NCBI GenBank assembly: GCA_028865235.1 | Contig: CP114561.1 | Coordinates: 2,562,001 to 2,626,000 of the forward strand | Source: Candidatus Manganitrophus sp. | GTDB lineage: Bacteria; Nitrospirota; Nitrospiria; SBBL01; Manganitrophaceae | Reading direction: 5' to 3' | Length of the DNA: 64,000 nucleotides | Shown here: positions 43,253 through 52,288 of the stretch, one piece after another | Layout: the number at the start of each line of letters is the position of its first letter | Numbering within the stretch: position 1 is the stretch's first letter | Made by a program: the position numbers and the translations under genes | Notes under the pieces: model-generated | What the model was told of the DNA's origin: nothing | The model's input: only the letters and a program-made list of their open reading frames with translations | The model's database searches: none

Positions 43253-45595
43253 ATGGCACGGCATCTCACACTCTCTCTCCCGACATTTTCCGGTTTTGTT
43301 TTTAGACGGTGGCTTCTTTGGCTGATTCCCGTTTTTACCCTCCTGATTTATTCAAACACTTGGGATGCGAGTTTTCATCTGGACGATGATATCAACATCG
43401 TCGAGAACCGGGCCATCCGGATCAAAAGCCTCGATCTCTCAAGCTTGATCCAGGCGGGATTCCGAAGTCCTTTGCCGAACCGATTTGTCGCGAACATGTC
43501 GTTTGCATTGAACTATTATTTTGGGGGACTTCACGTTTTCGGATACCACTGGATCAACACGCTGATCCATCTCGGCACGGCTTTGCTGCTCTATTTTTTC
43601 CTTTATCAGACCTTTTTACTTCAACGGCTTCGCCGATCGATCTCCTTTCCCGGCGAGGCGGCGGCCGTCGCCGCCCTTCTTTGGGCGATCCATCCCATTC
43701 AGACTCAGTCGGTAACGTATATTGTACAACGGATGACCAGCCTCTCCGCTTTTTTTTACCTGCTTGCCTTTGTCCTCTATCTACAAGGTAGAAAGGGGAT
43801 GGAAGCGAAGCGGCTTTCCGGTTCCCAATCGCGGTCCGGTTATTGGTATCTCGGCTCCGGACTGGCCGCCTTGATGAGTTTCGGAAGCAAAGAGACGGCG
43901 ATTACCCTTCCGGCGATGATCGTCCTTTATGATTTTCTTTTTTTCACCGGCGAAGATCGGAAGAGGGTTAAAAAGGCCGTTCCAATTTATCTGGCGCTGT
44001 TAATTGGAACGGGTCTGATCGCGCTCCTTTATCTTTGGGGGGCGACAGGCGCGTTCGGCGCGCTTCAAGAAGGGGTCTCGAAGCAGTATGGTGTCGATTA
44101 TATCCCTCGGGATCTTCGGTTAATGACCGGCGCGCGGGTTCTGGTTTATTATCTTTCCCTGCTTCTTTTCCCGCATCCGTCTCGCCTGAATTTGGACTAT
44201 GATTTTCCGCTCTCCTATTCACTCTTGAATCCGCCGACCACCCTCCTTTCGGCCGTTGCATTGATCGGCCTCCTGTTCTTCGCCGCTGTTTCCTGGAAGA
44301 AAAAGCCGCTTCTTGCCTTTTTCGTTTTTTGGTATCTTGGAAATCTTCTGCTCGAATCGACTGTTTTACAGCTCGATTTGGTGTTCGAGCACCGTCTTTA
44401 TCTTCCTTCCGTCGCTTTTTTTGTCTGCATCACCCTCGGATTACTCCGATGGGCATCGGCTCCCGCTCCGGAATGGGCCTCCGTTTTTATTTCCCTTCTC
44501 CTGGCCGGTCTGATTTCCGTTCAGGCATTCTGGACGTTTGAACGGAACCAGGTCTGGAGAGAGGAGATCACCCTCTGGCAAGATACTATATCGAAATCTC
44601 CCCGGAAAGCCCGCCCCTATGAGGCGCTCGGAGCGGCCTTCGCCGAACAGGGGCGGTTCGATGAGGCCATTCAGGTTTTCCTGACGGCGTTGCGGTTGAA
44701 TGAAAAGGATGCCAAGGTCCATACCAATTTGGGGGTCGCTTATTACAAGAAGGGAAAAATAGAACAGGCGATTTCCGAATTAAAAAGAGCGATTGAAATC
44801 GACAAACGGGACGCACTGGCCTATTACAATTTGGCCAATATTTTTACCGACCGGGAAAGATGGGAGGATGCGATCGAGACTTACGAAAAAGCGATCGAGA
44901 TCCTTCCAAACGAGACGATGATTCGACATAATCTCGCGTATGCGTTGAATCGAAAGGGGATGCGTCAGGAAGCCATTCACGAATATTTGGAAGCGATCCG
45001 GCAAGAAAATGATCTGGTTGAAAGCCACAAGAACCTTGCGGCGCTTTATCTCCAGGAAGAGCAGATCGACGAGGCGCTGCACCATTATCAGGAGGCCGCC
45101 CGAATCCGACCGGAGGACCCTGACATCCATCGCATCATGGGCTCCCTCTATAAAAAACAGAAACTGTTCGATGTGGCACTGCGGGAGTTTGAAAAAGCCG
45201 CCCAGCTTGCCCCGAGCCCGACGACCTACTATCAACTCGGGACGGTTTTGGATCAGAAAAAAGAGTGGAGAGAGGCCATTCGGGCCTATCAAAAGGCCAT
45301 TGAGCTAAATCCCAAAATGGTGGAGGCGCACATCAACCTCGGGGTCGATTATCAGAAGGAGAATCAGCTCGAATTCTCTATGCAGGCCTTTCTCGAAGCG
45401 ATGCGGCTTCAGCCGGAATTGGCCGAGGCCCATAATAACCTCGGCTATCTTTATCAACGGCAGGGTCTCGTTGATCTCGCCCGCCTTGAATACCAGCTGG
45501 CGTTGCGGTTTCGTCCTCAATGGGATCTTCCCCGGATCAACCTGATGCAACTGCAGGGTCCCGTCCAAAACATCGCACTCCAGCCTGAACAATAA
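43253..45595 (+). CDS. TMTC-like GT-C membrane protein with C-terminal TPR repeats
   Basis: 780 aa. N-terminal ~430 residues are hydrophobic with ten to twelve membrane helices; the first loop has NTWDASFHLDDDINIVENRA with an acidic cluster, as in GT-C glycosyltransferases and the DUF1736/TMTC family. Then LWAIHPIQTQSVTYIVQRM and FGSKETAITLPAMIVLYDFL are further family blocks. The C-terminal 340 residues hold nine TPRs (ALGAAFAEQGRFDEAIQVFL, HTNLGVAYYKKGKIEQAISE, HNNLGYLYQRQGLVDLARLE). Eukaryotic TMTCs are O-mannosyltransferases for cadherins; bacterial members are usually annotated as TPR proteins and their activity is unknown. The TPR part would probably face the periplasm. Confidence 0.85.
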   Translation: MARHLTLSLPTFSGFVFRRWLLWLIPVFTLLIYSNTWDASFHLDDDINIVENRAIRIKSLDLSSLIQAGFRSPLPNRFVANMSFALNYYFGGLHVFGYHWINTLIHLGTALLLYFFLYQTFLLQRLRRSISFPGEAAAVAALLWAIHPIQTQSVTYIVQRMTSLSAFFYLLAFVLYLQGRKGMEAKRLSGSQSRSGYWYLGSGLAALMSFGSKETAITLPAMIVLYDFLFFTGEDRKRVKKAVPIYLALLIGTGLIALLYLWGATGAFGALQEGVSKQYGVDYIPRDLRLMTGARVLVYYLSLLLFPHPSRLNLDYDFPLSYSLLNPPTTLLSAVALIGLLFFAAVSWKKKPLLAFFVFWYLGNLLLESTVLQLDLVFEHRLYLPSVAFFVCITLGLLRWASAPAPEWASVFISLLLAGLISVQAFWTFERNQVWREEITLWQDTISKSPRKARPYEALGAAFAEQGRFDEAIQVFLTALRLNEKDAKVHTNLGVAYYKKGKIEQAISELKRAIEIDKRDALAYYNLANIFTDRERWEDAIETYEKAIEILPNETMIRHNLAYALNRKGMRQEAIHEYLEAIRQENDLVESHKNLAALYLQEEQIDEALHHYQEAARIRPEDPDIHRIMGSLYKKQKLFDVALREFEKAAQLAPSPTTYYQLGTVLDQKKEWREAIRAYQKAIELNPKMVEAHINLGVDYQKENQLEFSMQAFLEAMRLQPELAEAHNNLGYLYQRQGLVDLARLEYQLALRFRPQWDLPRINLMQLQGPVQNIALQPEQ

Positions 45596-45786
45596 TAAAT
45601 CTGATCCAAAAAAGAATCTTTTGTGCAATCGTTTGCAGTCGGTTTGCATCGTTTCGTGGAATATCCCATCCGAAACTCTCTCGTTATCTCCTAAAGGAGT
45701 CATTTAGATTACCCTTTTAGAACGGCCTTGGATTTGCAAAAAACACGTTCCGTTACGATGCATTATCGGAATGGGGGGCGGATCCG

Positions 45787-46515
45787 ATGTCGGCGAGACA
45801 GAAGTATAGACGATATTGGGTATTAACCGGAACACTCAGCCTTTTTATTTTTCATCCTTTTTCCTCTGATTTATCCCTGTCCGATTCTCGCGGCTTCCCC
45901 TTTCATCAGCCGCCGGGGGAGTCTTCCTCGCACGAAGTTTCCGCAAAACACCCATCCCCCTCTTATCAAGGGGGGCTTCCCGGAAAGAGAAGAAAATATT
46001 AGAGATTCTCTCCGGATTCAAAACCGGACTCGATAAAAATCAGGAGAAGAAGCTGGCGAGTTTCATCCATCAGGAGAGCCGCCGTTACGGATTTGATCCG
46101 GAATTGATCATCGCCGTGATCTCGACGGAGAGTTCATTTTACAACTGGGCTATTTCTCCGAAGGGAGCCGTTGGATTAATGCAAATTATTCCAACGACCG
46201 GGAAGCAGGTGGCGGAGATGAACAACATCGTCTGGCATGGAAAGGATCCTCTGTTTGATCCGTTCCTGAATATTCGCCTAGGGATCCACTATTTGTGGAT
46301 GCTCTATTTGAAATTCGGAGATATCCATCTCGCGCTGACGGCGTATAACCACGGTCCCGGGAAGGTGATTCGTTGGCTCAAGGCGGGTGAGACGATACCG
46401 ACCCGTTATTCCGAAAAAGTGCTTTCTTACTATGAGCAGTTTCTGGGGATTGGCGGGGGTGGAAAAGGGGGCCCCGAAGAAGGGGGAGTCGGTTCAGATG
46501 GCGAGCCGCTCCTAA
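45787..46515 (+). CDS. Lytic transglycosylase, SLT domain (one or two frameshifts)
   Basis: ATG 45787 gives a basic N-terminus and hydrophobic signal (YWVLTGTLSLFIFHPFSSDL). The frame changes around 45970 (GGGGGG) and joins to KILEILSGFKTGLDKNQEKK, then RRYGFDPELIIAVISTESSF, YNWAISPKGAVGLMQIIPTT, LGIHYLWMLYLKFGDIHLAL and AYNHGPGKVIRWLKAG, the SLT domain with catalytic Glu in STESSF. It cleaves peptidoglycan between MurNAc and GlcNAc. A second shift at GGGGG near 46455 would give the end EKGAPKKGESVQMASRS with stop at 46515, only three bases from the converging ferredoxin gene; without it the frame runs antisense through that gene. A palindromic repeat lies inside the linker. Confidence 0.75.
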
Positions 46516-46518
46516 CGC

Positions 46519-46823
46519 CTACGGTTTTTTATAAAACTGCGTCGGCATTTCGGTCACGATCATTCCATCTTGCGCCGGCGTTCTGCAGGCCCGTTCAGTG
46601 GTCTCTTCTCCCCCGGGCCGATCTTGAAAGTCACGACGCAATTCTTGCATTCCCCGTTCCAGCAGAATTTATTGGAAAAGCGAATCAGTCCCATCTCCTG
46701 AAAGATCCAGATGAGGTTGTCCTCCTGTACGTGACAAACCTTTCCTTGAAGGGTTATCTGTAGTGTTACGGGGCCGCTTTGAGGGGAGAGGGGTCGGTTC
46801 CATACGGTCTTTGAGTCTAGCAT
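46519..46823 (-). CDS. 2Fe-2S ferredoxin-like protein (one frameshift)
   Basis: Reads LQITLQGKVCHVQEDNLIWI, then FCWNGECKNCVVTFKIGPGE, with the C-x4-C-x2-C cluster loop of plant-type ferredoxins. The fourth cysteine lies in another frame: a one-base shift at GGGGG near 46620 gives EETTERACRTPAQDGMIVTE and end MPTQFYKKP with stop at 46519. About 100 aa. It would carry one [2Fe-2S] cluster and act as a one-electron carrier. The start is unclear (ATG 46823 or 46832, neither with a good ribosome site). It follows nth by about 20 bp. Confidence 0.72.
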
Positions 46824-46844
46824 ATAATGCAAGAAAGTAAAGAC

Positions 46845-47504
46845 TCACCGCTTCTTCACGACGCCTATTTGCTTGCAATAGGGGGAGATCTCGCATCGGC
46901 TGCAGATCGGCGAGATCGGTTTGCAGATGAACTGCCCATAGGGGACGAGAAGATCGTTATAAATCATCCAGTAACGCTTGGGAAGTTTTTTCCGGAGGGC
47001 CGTTTCGCTCTCTTCAGGGCTCTTCGTCCGGATATAGCCGATCCGGTTTGAGATCCGATGAACATGTGTATCGACGCAGATCCCCGGCTTCCGAAAGGCC
47101 ACCGTCACCACCAGATTGGCCGTTTTTCTCCCGACGCCGGGGAGGGTCAGCAGGACATCGATGGAATCGGGAACATGGCCGTCGAATTTCTCCATCAGGT
47201 CGCGACAAATTCCGAGGATTTGTTGGGCTTTGTTCCTGTAAAAAGAGACGGGATAGATCGCCGACTCAATCTGATCGGCCCGCAGGCCGAGCATCCGGCT
47301 CGGTGTTGCGGCCAATTGGAAGAGACGGGCCGAGGCGGCCTCGGTCGTTTCATCGCGCGTTCGGAGGCTCAGGAGACAGGAGATTAAGACCCGAAAGGGA
47401 TCTTGGGTCTGCTGCGCGATCAGGCCGACGGCCGGCACTTTCAACCGGCGCACCTCTTTTTTCAGGATCGCCATGATCGGATGAATGGAATCGGCCGTGA
47501 TCAT
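46845..47504 (-). CDS. nth: Endonuclease III
   Basis: 219 aa. Helix-hairpin-helix LPGVGRKTANLVV with the catalytic lysine, aspartate in CVDTHVHRISNRIG, and a C-terminal [4Fe-4S] motif C-x6-C-x2-C-x5-C (CKPISPICSRCEISPYC). It removes oxidised pyrimidines and nicks abasic DNA. The region LISCLLSLRTRDETTEAASA carries the usual S-x-Q-T/R-x-D position. It is transcribed with the ferredoxin gene downstream. Confidence 0.93.
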   Translation of the reverse strand: MITADSIHPIMAILKKEVRRLKVPAVGLIAQQTQDPFRVLISCLLSLRTRDETTEAASARLFQLAATPSRMLGLRADQIESAIYPVSFYRNKAQQILGICRDLMEKFDGHVPDSIDVLLTLPGVGRKTANLVVTVAFRKPGICVDTHVHRISNRIGYIRTKSPEESETALRKKLPKRYWMIYNDLLVPYGQFICKPISPICSRCEISPYCKQIGVVKKR

Positions 47505-47573
47505 GATCTGAAAATAACATAAGCTTTCTTGAGATGCAATTCTCCCGGTTCGGATCTAAAAATCGTTTTTAGC

Positions 47574-47602
47574 TTGACTTAGGTTGTGGCTTAGCCTACT
47601 AT
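47574..47602 (+). promoter_or_regulatory. Promoter of the polyprenyl synthase gene
   Basis: TTGACT, 17-base spacer, TACTAT; transcription would start about 30 bases before the start codon. Confidence 0.5.
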
Positions 47603-47642
47603 TTTTTTACGCTCAACTTTATTCCTCTTTAGGTCAGATGCG

Positions 47643-48617
47643 GTGGAGATGGATCAGGTCTGGTCCAACTATAAAGAAGCCCTCGATGAGGTCGAAGAGC
47701 AGATCAAAAAAGGCCTCGACTCCGAGGTCACGCTCATCAACAAAGTCGCCTACCATATCTTAAGCAGCGGCGGCAAGCGGATTCGCCCCCTCCTCTTAAT
47801 CATCAGCGCCCAGCTCTGCCAATCGGTTGATAAACGCCATATCCACCTGGCCGGGATGGTCGAGTTTATCCATACCGCCACCCTTTTACACGACGATGTT
47901 TTGGACAATGCGGAGGTCCGCCGCGGTATTCCCGCCGCCCGCCTTCTCTGGGGAAACCAAGCGAGCATTCTGGTCGGAGATTACCTCTATACCCTGGCCG
48001 TCTGCCAAGCGGTGAAGATGGAGAATTTTGAGATCAACTATCTTCTCTCCACCACCTGCCGGAGGATGTCCGAAGGGGAAACGCTTCAATTGGTTCACAG
48101 CCGAGATCTTGATTTGACCGAAGCGACTTATCTCCAGATCATTGAATACAAAACGGCGGCCCTCCTTTCCGCCTCTTGCAAATTGGGAGCAATTATCGGG
48201 AATGAATCGGATGAGAAAAAGGAAGCCCTCTCCCGATATGGCCGGAATTTAGGGATCGCCTTTCAAGTGGCGGATGATACCCTCGATTATGTCGCCGATC
48301 GGGCGCGCCTCGGGAAATCTCCGGGGAAGGATATCAAAGAGGGCAAGGTGACCCTCCCGCTCCTTCATCTGCTTCAGCATTGTTCTTCAAAGGAAAAAAG
48401 AGAGCTCAAGAAGGTCATCAAGAAAGATGCCCTTCTCAAGAGAGATCTCTCTTTCGTGACCGGGTTGATGGAGCAATACGGCTCCATCACGTATGCCCAG
48501 CAAAAGGCGCAAGATTATGCCAACCGCGCGAAGAGCGATCTTTCCGTTTTTAGCGACTCCCTCCATCGCCAAGCCCTCTGTACCGTCGCCGACTACGTCG
48601 TCCGAAGAGATCACTGA
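47643..48617 (+). CDS. Trans-polyprenyl diphosphate synthase (octaprenyl/heptaprenyl type)
   Basis: 324 aa. First aspartate-rich motif LLHDDVLDNAEVRRG at about residues 80-95 and second DDTLDYVAD at about 215. GGKRIRPLLLI at the N-terminus binds diphosphate. Bulky or small residues before the first motif (FIHTATLLHDD) fit the long-chain synthases that make the quinone side chain. Start GTG 47643 or ATG 47649. It probably supplies the ubiquinone or menaquinone tail used, among others, by the VKOR system. Confidence 0.9.
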   Translation: MEMDQVWSNYKEALDEVEEQIKKGLDSEVTLINKVAYHILSSGGKRIRPLLLIISAQLCQSVDKRHIHLAGMVEFIHTATLLHDDVLDNAEVRRGIPAARLLWGNQASILVGDYLYTLAVCQAVKMENFEINYLLSTTCRRMSEGETLQLVHSRDLDLTEATYLQIIEYKTAALLSASCKLGAIIGNESDEKKEALSRYGRNLGIAFQVADDTLDYVADRARLGKSPGKDIKEGKVTLPLLHLLQHCSSKEKRELKKVIKKDALLKRDLSFVTGLMEQYGSITYAQQKAQDYANRAKSDLSVFSDSLHRQALCTVADYVVRRDH

Positions 48618-48656
48618 TCCCTTCTCGATCATCTTTTTCCTTTCGTATCTCCTTCA

Positions 48657-49361
48657 ATGAAAAAAACGACCATCGTCATCCCGGTGCTCAACGAAGAAGA
48701 GGCGCTCCGCCGGACGCTCGATCGATTGGAGCAATTCCCAGAGGTCGAGATGATCGTCGTCGATGGAGGGAGCACCGATGAAACCGTCCCTCTCCTTCAA
48801 TCCTGGTCGGACCGAAATTCCGATCAAACGCGGATTGTCCTTTATGGTGAACGAGGCCGGGCACGGCAGATGAACGCCGGGGCGAAGCGGGCCACGGGAG
48901 AGATCCTCCTTTTTCTTCATGCCGACTCTCTCCTTCCTGCAGGAGCGATCGATGCGGTTGCGGGAGCGGTCCGCTCGCCTCTCGTGGCCGGCGGCGCTTT
49001 TCGATTAAAGATCGATTCCAAACGTTTCTTTTTAAGAGTTGTTGGGAAACTGGCGAATCTGAGGTCTCGGCTTTTCACCCTTCCCTATGGCGATCAGGGA
49101 TTTTTTGTTCGAAGGAATCTCTTCGAACGTTTGGGGGGATATGCAGAGTTGCCTCTCATGGAAGATGTCGATTTCATCCGCCGTTTGAAGAGGGAAGGGG
49201 AAGTCGTCCTGCTTGCGGAGGAGATCACGACCTCTCCTCGGCGGTGGCTTCGGGAGGGGATTTATTACACCACTCTTCGCAATCTGGTTTTGCTGGCTCT
49301 CTATTTCGGAGGCGTTTCCCCCAGAAGGTTGGCGCGATGGTATCCCTCCGGGAAGAAGTAA
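48657..49361 (+). CDS. TIGR04283-type family 2 glycosyltransferase
   Basis: 234 aa. GT-A fold start TTIVIPVLNEEEALRRTLDR, then VEMIVVDGGSTDETVPLL, GERGRARQMNAGAKRATGEI and LLFLHADSLLPAGAIDAV (D-x-D/H-A-D metal motif), GGAFRLKIDSKRFFLRVVGK, YGDQGFFVRRNLFERLGGYA and PLMEDVDFIRRLKREG. These are the blocks of the TIGR04283 family of small glycosyltransferases, often found near photosynthesis or selenium-sugar-like clusters, substrate unknown. About 40 bp after the polyprenyl synthase gene, so probably co-transcribed. Confidence 0.85.
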   Translation: MKKTTIVIPVLNEEEALRRTLDRLEQFPEVEMIVVDGGSTDETVPLLQSWSDRNSDQTRIVLYGERGRARQMNAGAKRATGEILLFLHADSLLPAGAIDAVAGAVRSPLVAGGAFRLKIDSKRFFLRVVGKLANLRSRLFTLPYGDQGFFVRRNLFERLGGYAELPLMEDVDFIRRLKREGEVVLLAEEITTSPRRWLREGIYYTTLRNLVLLALYFGGVSPRRLARWYPSGKK

Positions 49362-49411
49362 GTTCCCTGGTCCGGTCGGCAGTCCCTTGCCGCAGATCTC
49401 TACGAAGCGAC

Positions 49412-49894
49412 CTAGGCCGCCTTGGGTCTCGAGAATTTCCCGAACAGGGCGACCTCGGGGGAAACCAGCCGGCGGTAGTCGTCCATCGACATCGTGACGA
49501 TCTCGGTGTGGCTTCCCGCCTCGAAATAGAATTTGTCGTACTGGGCAAGCCGCTCATCGAGGTAGACGGGAACGTGATAGAGATTGCCGAAGGGGGGCAT
49601 GGCGCCGACATCGCAATCGGAACAGAGCGCTTTAAACTCTTCCTCGGTCGCTAAACGGACCTGTTTGCTTCCGAGGATCTGTTCCAACCGGCCGATATCG
49701 ATCAGCTCATGCGCCGGCAAGACGCACATCACCAATTGATCTCCCGCCTTCACCATGACGACCTTGGCCAATCGTTTTCCGGTTTTATGGAGGGTCGCCG
49801 CGACCTCTTGAGAGGTGTACGCTTCCGGATGGGAGGTCACTTCGTAGGAAATTTGATTCTGATCCAGATAATTTTTTAATGTTGGGCTCATCAT
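49412..49894 (-). CDS. YbaK/prolyl-tRNA editing domain aminoacyl-tRNA deacylase
   Basis: 160 aa with GAGAGG before the ATG. Blocks: YEVTSHPEAYTSQEVAATLH, GKRLAKVVMVKAGDQLVMCV, HELIDIGRLEQILGSKQVRL, ATEEEFKALCSDCDVGAMPP (the G-x-M/A-P-P loop), FGNLYHVPVYLDERLAQYDK and AGSHTEIVTMSMDDYRRLVS. This is the stand-alone trans-editing domain that hydrolyses mischarged tRNAs such as Cys- or Ala-tRNA-Pro. The lysine in VVMVKA fits the catalytic position of the YbaK family. Confidence 0.85.
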   Translation of the reverse strand: MMSPTLKNYLDQNQISYEVTSHPEAYTSQEVAATLHKTGKRLAKVVMVKAGDQLVMCVLPAHELIDIGRLEQILGSKQVRLATEEEFKALCSDCDVGAMPPFGNLYHVPVYLDERLAQYDKFYFEAGSHTEIVTMSMDDYRRLVSPEVALFGKFSRPKAA

Positions 49895-49985
49895 ATTACC
49901 TCTCTTTTATTGTAGCGAATTCGTTTCAGACGATTCAAGATGCCATAGAGGCGATAGGGATCTAAAAAAGAGGGAGAGTATCCAG

Positions 49986-51752
49986 CTAGAAAGTCTCTCG
50001 TTCCGGCGTGGCGGTTTCGGCCCCAACCATTTTAAGCGTGTAGAGGTGATAGTAGAGCCCCTGCTGCTTCATCAATTCCGGGTGGGTTCCCTGTTCCACC
50101 AGGGATCCCTTGTTCAAGACCAAGATCCGGTCGGCCTTTTGGATGGTCGTCAGCCGGTGGGCGATCACGAAGGTTGTTTTTCCCGCCATCAGTCTTTCCA
50201 ATGCCTCTTGAACGAACAACTCCGATTCATTATCGAGATAGGCGGTCGCCTCGTCTAAGATCAGCAGCCGGGGGTTTTTCAGAAAAGCGCGTGCAATCGC
50301 GATCCGCTGGCGTTGGCCTCCCGAGAGGGTCAAGCCTTTCTCCCCGACCTGCGTCTCGTATCCTTGGGGAAACGCGGTGATGAAATCATGCGCGTGCGCG
50401 GCGCGGGAAGCGGCAAGCAGCTCTGCCTCGGTCGCATCCGGTTTTCCGTAGAGGATATTCTCGCGGAGGGTTCCGCCGAAGAGAATCACCTCTTGGGGAA
50501 CATAGGCGATCTGGTCGTAGTAACTCTTGATCGAGACATCTTTCAAGGGATACCCATCGACCTGGATCGATCCGGAGAACGGATCGTAAAAGCGGTGAAG
50601 GAGGTGGATCAGGGTGCTCTTTCCGGCGCCGCTGGGGCCGATGAGGGCCACTTTTTCTCCCGGTTGGACCGAGAAAGAGATTCCTTGAAGCACCGGTTGG
50701 TCCGGAAGATAGTGGAAGGAGACCTCCCTGAACCGGACCTCCCCCCGAATCGGCGGAAGCGACCGGGCGTTCGGGGCATCGGTCACCAGCGGTTTGGTAT
50801 CGAGAATTTCGAAGACCCGTTGGCTCGATCCCAACCCTTCTTGCAACTGTGAGAAGAGGCGGGCAAAACTCCCGATCGGCCCGGTGATGATCATTGCGTA
50901 GATGATAAAGGCGATGATTTCCCCCGGGGTGATGTTTCCGAGAAGAATCTCCCGCGCGCCGTACCAGAGGATCCCGGTCGCCGCGCTGAACCCCAAAAAA
51001 ATCATCACCGGGCCGAAGGCCGCCGAGATCCGGAGCCGCGCCAGGGTGACGGCCAGTGTTTTCTCGATCTGCCGTGAAAATCGGATCTGCTCATACGACT
51101 CTCGGCCGAATGATTTGATCGTCCTGATCCCGGAGATCATCTCCTCCATCAGGGTGGTTGTATCGGCCAGATGGTCCTGCACCGAGATTGAAAATTGCTT
51201 CAGCCGCTTCCCCATCCATCGGGCGATCGCAACCACGATCGGGATCAGAAGGAGAACGAGAAAGGTAAGCCGCCAGTTCATGTAGAGAAGAATGGCGACG
51301 CCGCCAATCAAGGTCAATGTCTGCCGGGTGAGGTTCACCGGCAGCTCCGTCGAGAGGGTCTGAATGACCGCCAGATCATTGGTCAGCCGGGAGAGGAGTT
51401 CTCCCGTCCTCCGTTGGGTGAAGAAAGAGAGGGAGAGGGTTTGAAGGTGCGAGAAGAGGGAGGTTCGAAGCTCCGCCAAGACCCGTTGGCCGACCGCTCC
51501 GAGAAGATAGTTATGGCCGAACGAAAAGAAGGCTTGGATCAGAAAGAGGGAGATCAGGCCGAGCAAGAGGGTCAGGGTTACCATTTGGCGGTCGACCAAG
51601 ATCGAATCGACCTGTCGGCGAACGATCCAGGGAAGTCCCAGGCTGATGAGTGAGGATAAGAGGAGAAAGAAGGTCGCCAGCGTCATCGTCCCCCAATGCG
51701 GGCGGGTGAAACCGAGGATGCGGCGGAGAGAAGGATCGCTTTGAATCTTCAC
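49986..51752 (-). CDS. ABC exporter, MsbA-like (fused membrane and ATPase domains)
   Basis: 588 aa. N-terminal six-helix transmembrane domain (FFLLLSSLISLGLPWIVRRQ through IIAFIIYAMIITGPIGSFAR) and C-terminal ATPase: Walker A GPSGAGKST, Q-loop AYVPQEVILFGGTL, signature LSGGQ, Walker B LLILDEATAYLD and switch FVIAHRLTT. The size and LTNDLAVIQTLSTELPVN intracellular loop fit lipid A or multidrug exporters. A homodimer in the inner membrane. It is 12 bp after the 147-aa membrane protein gene, which is probably in the same operon. Confidence 0.88.
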   Translation of the reverse strand: MKIQSDPSLRRILGFTRPHWGTMTLATFFLLLSSLISLGLPWIVRRQVDSILVDRQMVTLTLLLGLISLFLIQAFFSFGHNYLLGAVGQRVLAELRTSLFSHLQTLSLSFFTQRRTGELLSRLTNDLAVIQTLSTELPVNLTRQTLTLIGGVAILLYMNWRLTFLVLLLIPIVVAIARWMGKRLKQFSISVQDHLADTTTLMEEMISGIRTIKSFGRESYEQIRFSRQIEKTLAVTLARLRISAAFGPVMIFLGFSAATGILWYGAREILLGNITPGEIIAFIIYAMIITGPIGSFARLFSQLQEGLGSSQRVFEILDTKPLVTDAPNARSLPPIRGEVRFREVSFHYLPDQPVLQGISFSVQPGEKVALIGPSGAGKSTLIHLLHRFYDPFSGSIQVDGYPLKDVSIKSYYDQIAYVPQEVILFGGTLRENILYGKPDATEAELLAASRAAHAHDFITAFPQGYETQVGEKGLTLSGGQRQRIAIARAFLKNPRLLILDEATAYLDNESELFVQEALERLMAGKTTFVIAHRLTTIQKADRILVLNKGSLVEQGTHPELMKQQGLYYHLYTLKMVGAETATPERETF

Positions 51753-51763
51753 GGCGCGGGCCT

Positions 51764-52207
51764 TTATTCGAATCGGATCAACGGCGGGCGAGAGGATTCG
51801 GTTCTTATCCCCTCTCTCTTTGCTTGTTGGATACTCTTTCGGGTCAGACTCCCGATGATAATGATGGGGGCGGCGGGGAAGAGAAGAACCCGGACGAGGT
51901 CGACGAAAAAGATCTCATAGCCGGCACGGAGGCGAACCAATTTGGCCATGCTCGGATGATATTCGATTCTCCCCTCGTTGAGGGCATCGGTGACGATTTT
52001 GTTCTGGCTGTTTTCAACCTGGGCTTCGGTCGGATCGACGCTGCTGCTGACGATGGCTTCATACCGGGGCGGGTTCCAGGCGTATCCGGCGAGGGCAAGA
52101 ATCAGAGAGAGAACGACTCCGACCGCCCAGAGGGCGCCCAGATCCTTTTTGTCGACCACCGCTTCCCGGGTTGGGACTTGAATCTGTTGCTCCACGTGTT
52201 GTTGCAT
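51764..52207 (-). CDS. Two-helix membrane protein of unknown function
   Basis: 147 aa. Helix one at about residues 25-45 (LGALWAVGVVLSLILALAGY), a periplasmic loop (NPPRYEAIVSSSVDPTEAQV) and helix two at about 100-120 (IFFVDLVRVLLFPAAPIIII), with a basic C-terminus. No family recognised. Its position 12 bp upstream of the MsbA-like exporter suggests a role with that transporter (inference). Confidence 0.65.
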   Translation of the reverse strand: MQQHVEQQIQVPTREAVVDKKDLGALWAVGVVLSLILALAGYAWNPPRYEAIVSSSVDPTEAQVENSQNKIVTDALNEGRIEYHPSMAKLVRLRAGYEIFFVDLVRVLLFPAAPIIIIGSLTRKSIQQAKREGIRTESSRPPLIRFE

Positions 52208-52288
52208 AGTGACTTTCCTGAGTTATTAAAGTGAATGTGGATGAGTATCATAACGGGGTCGGAAGAAAAAAACAAGGGGCTGTCTCAT

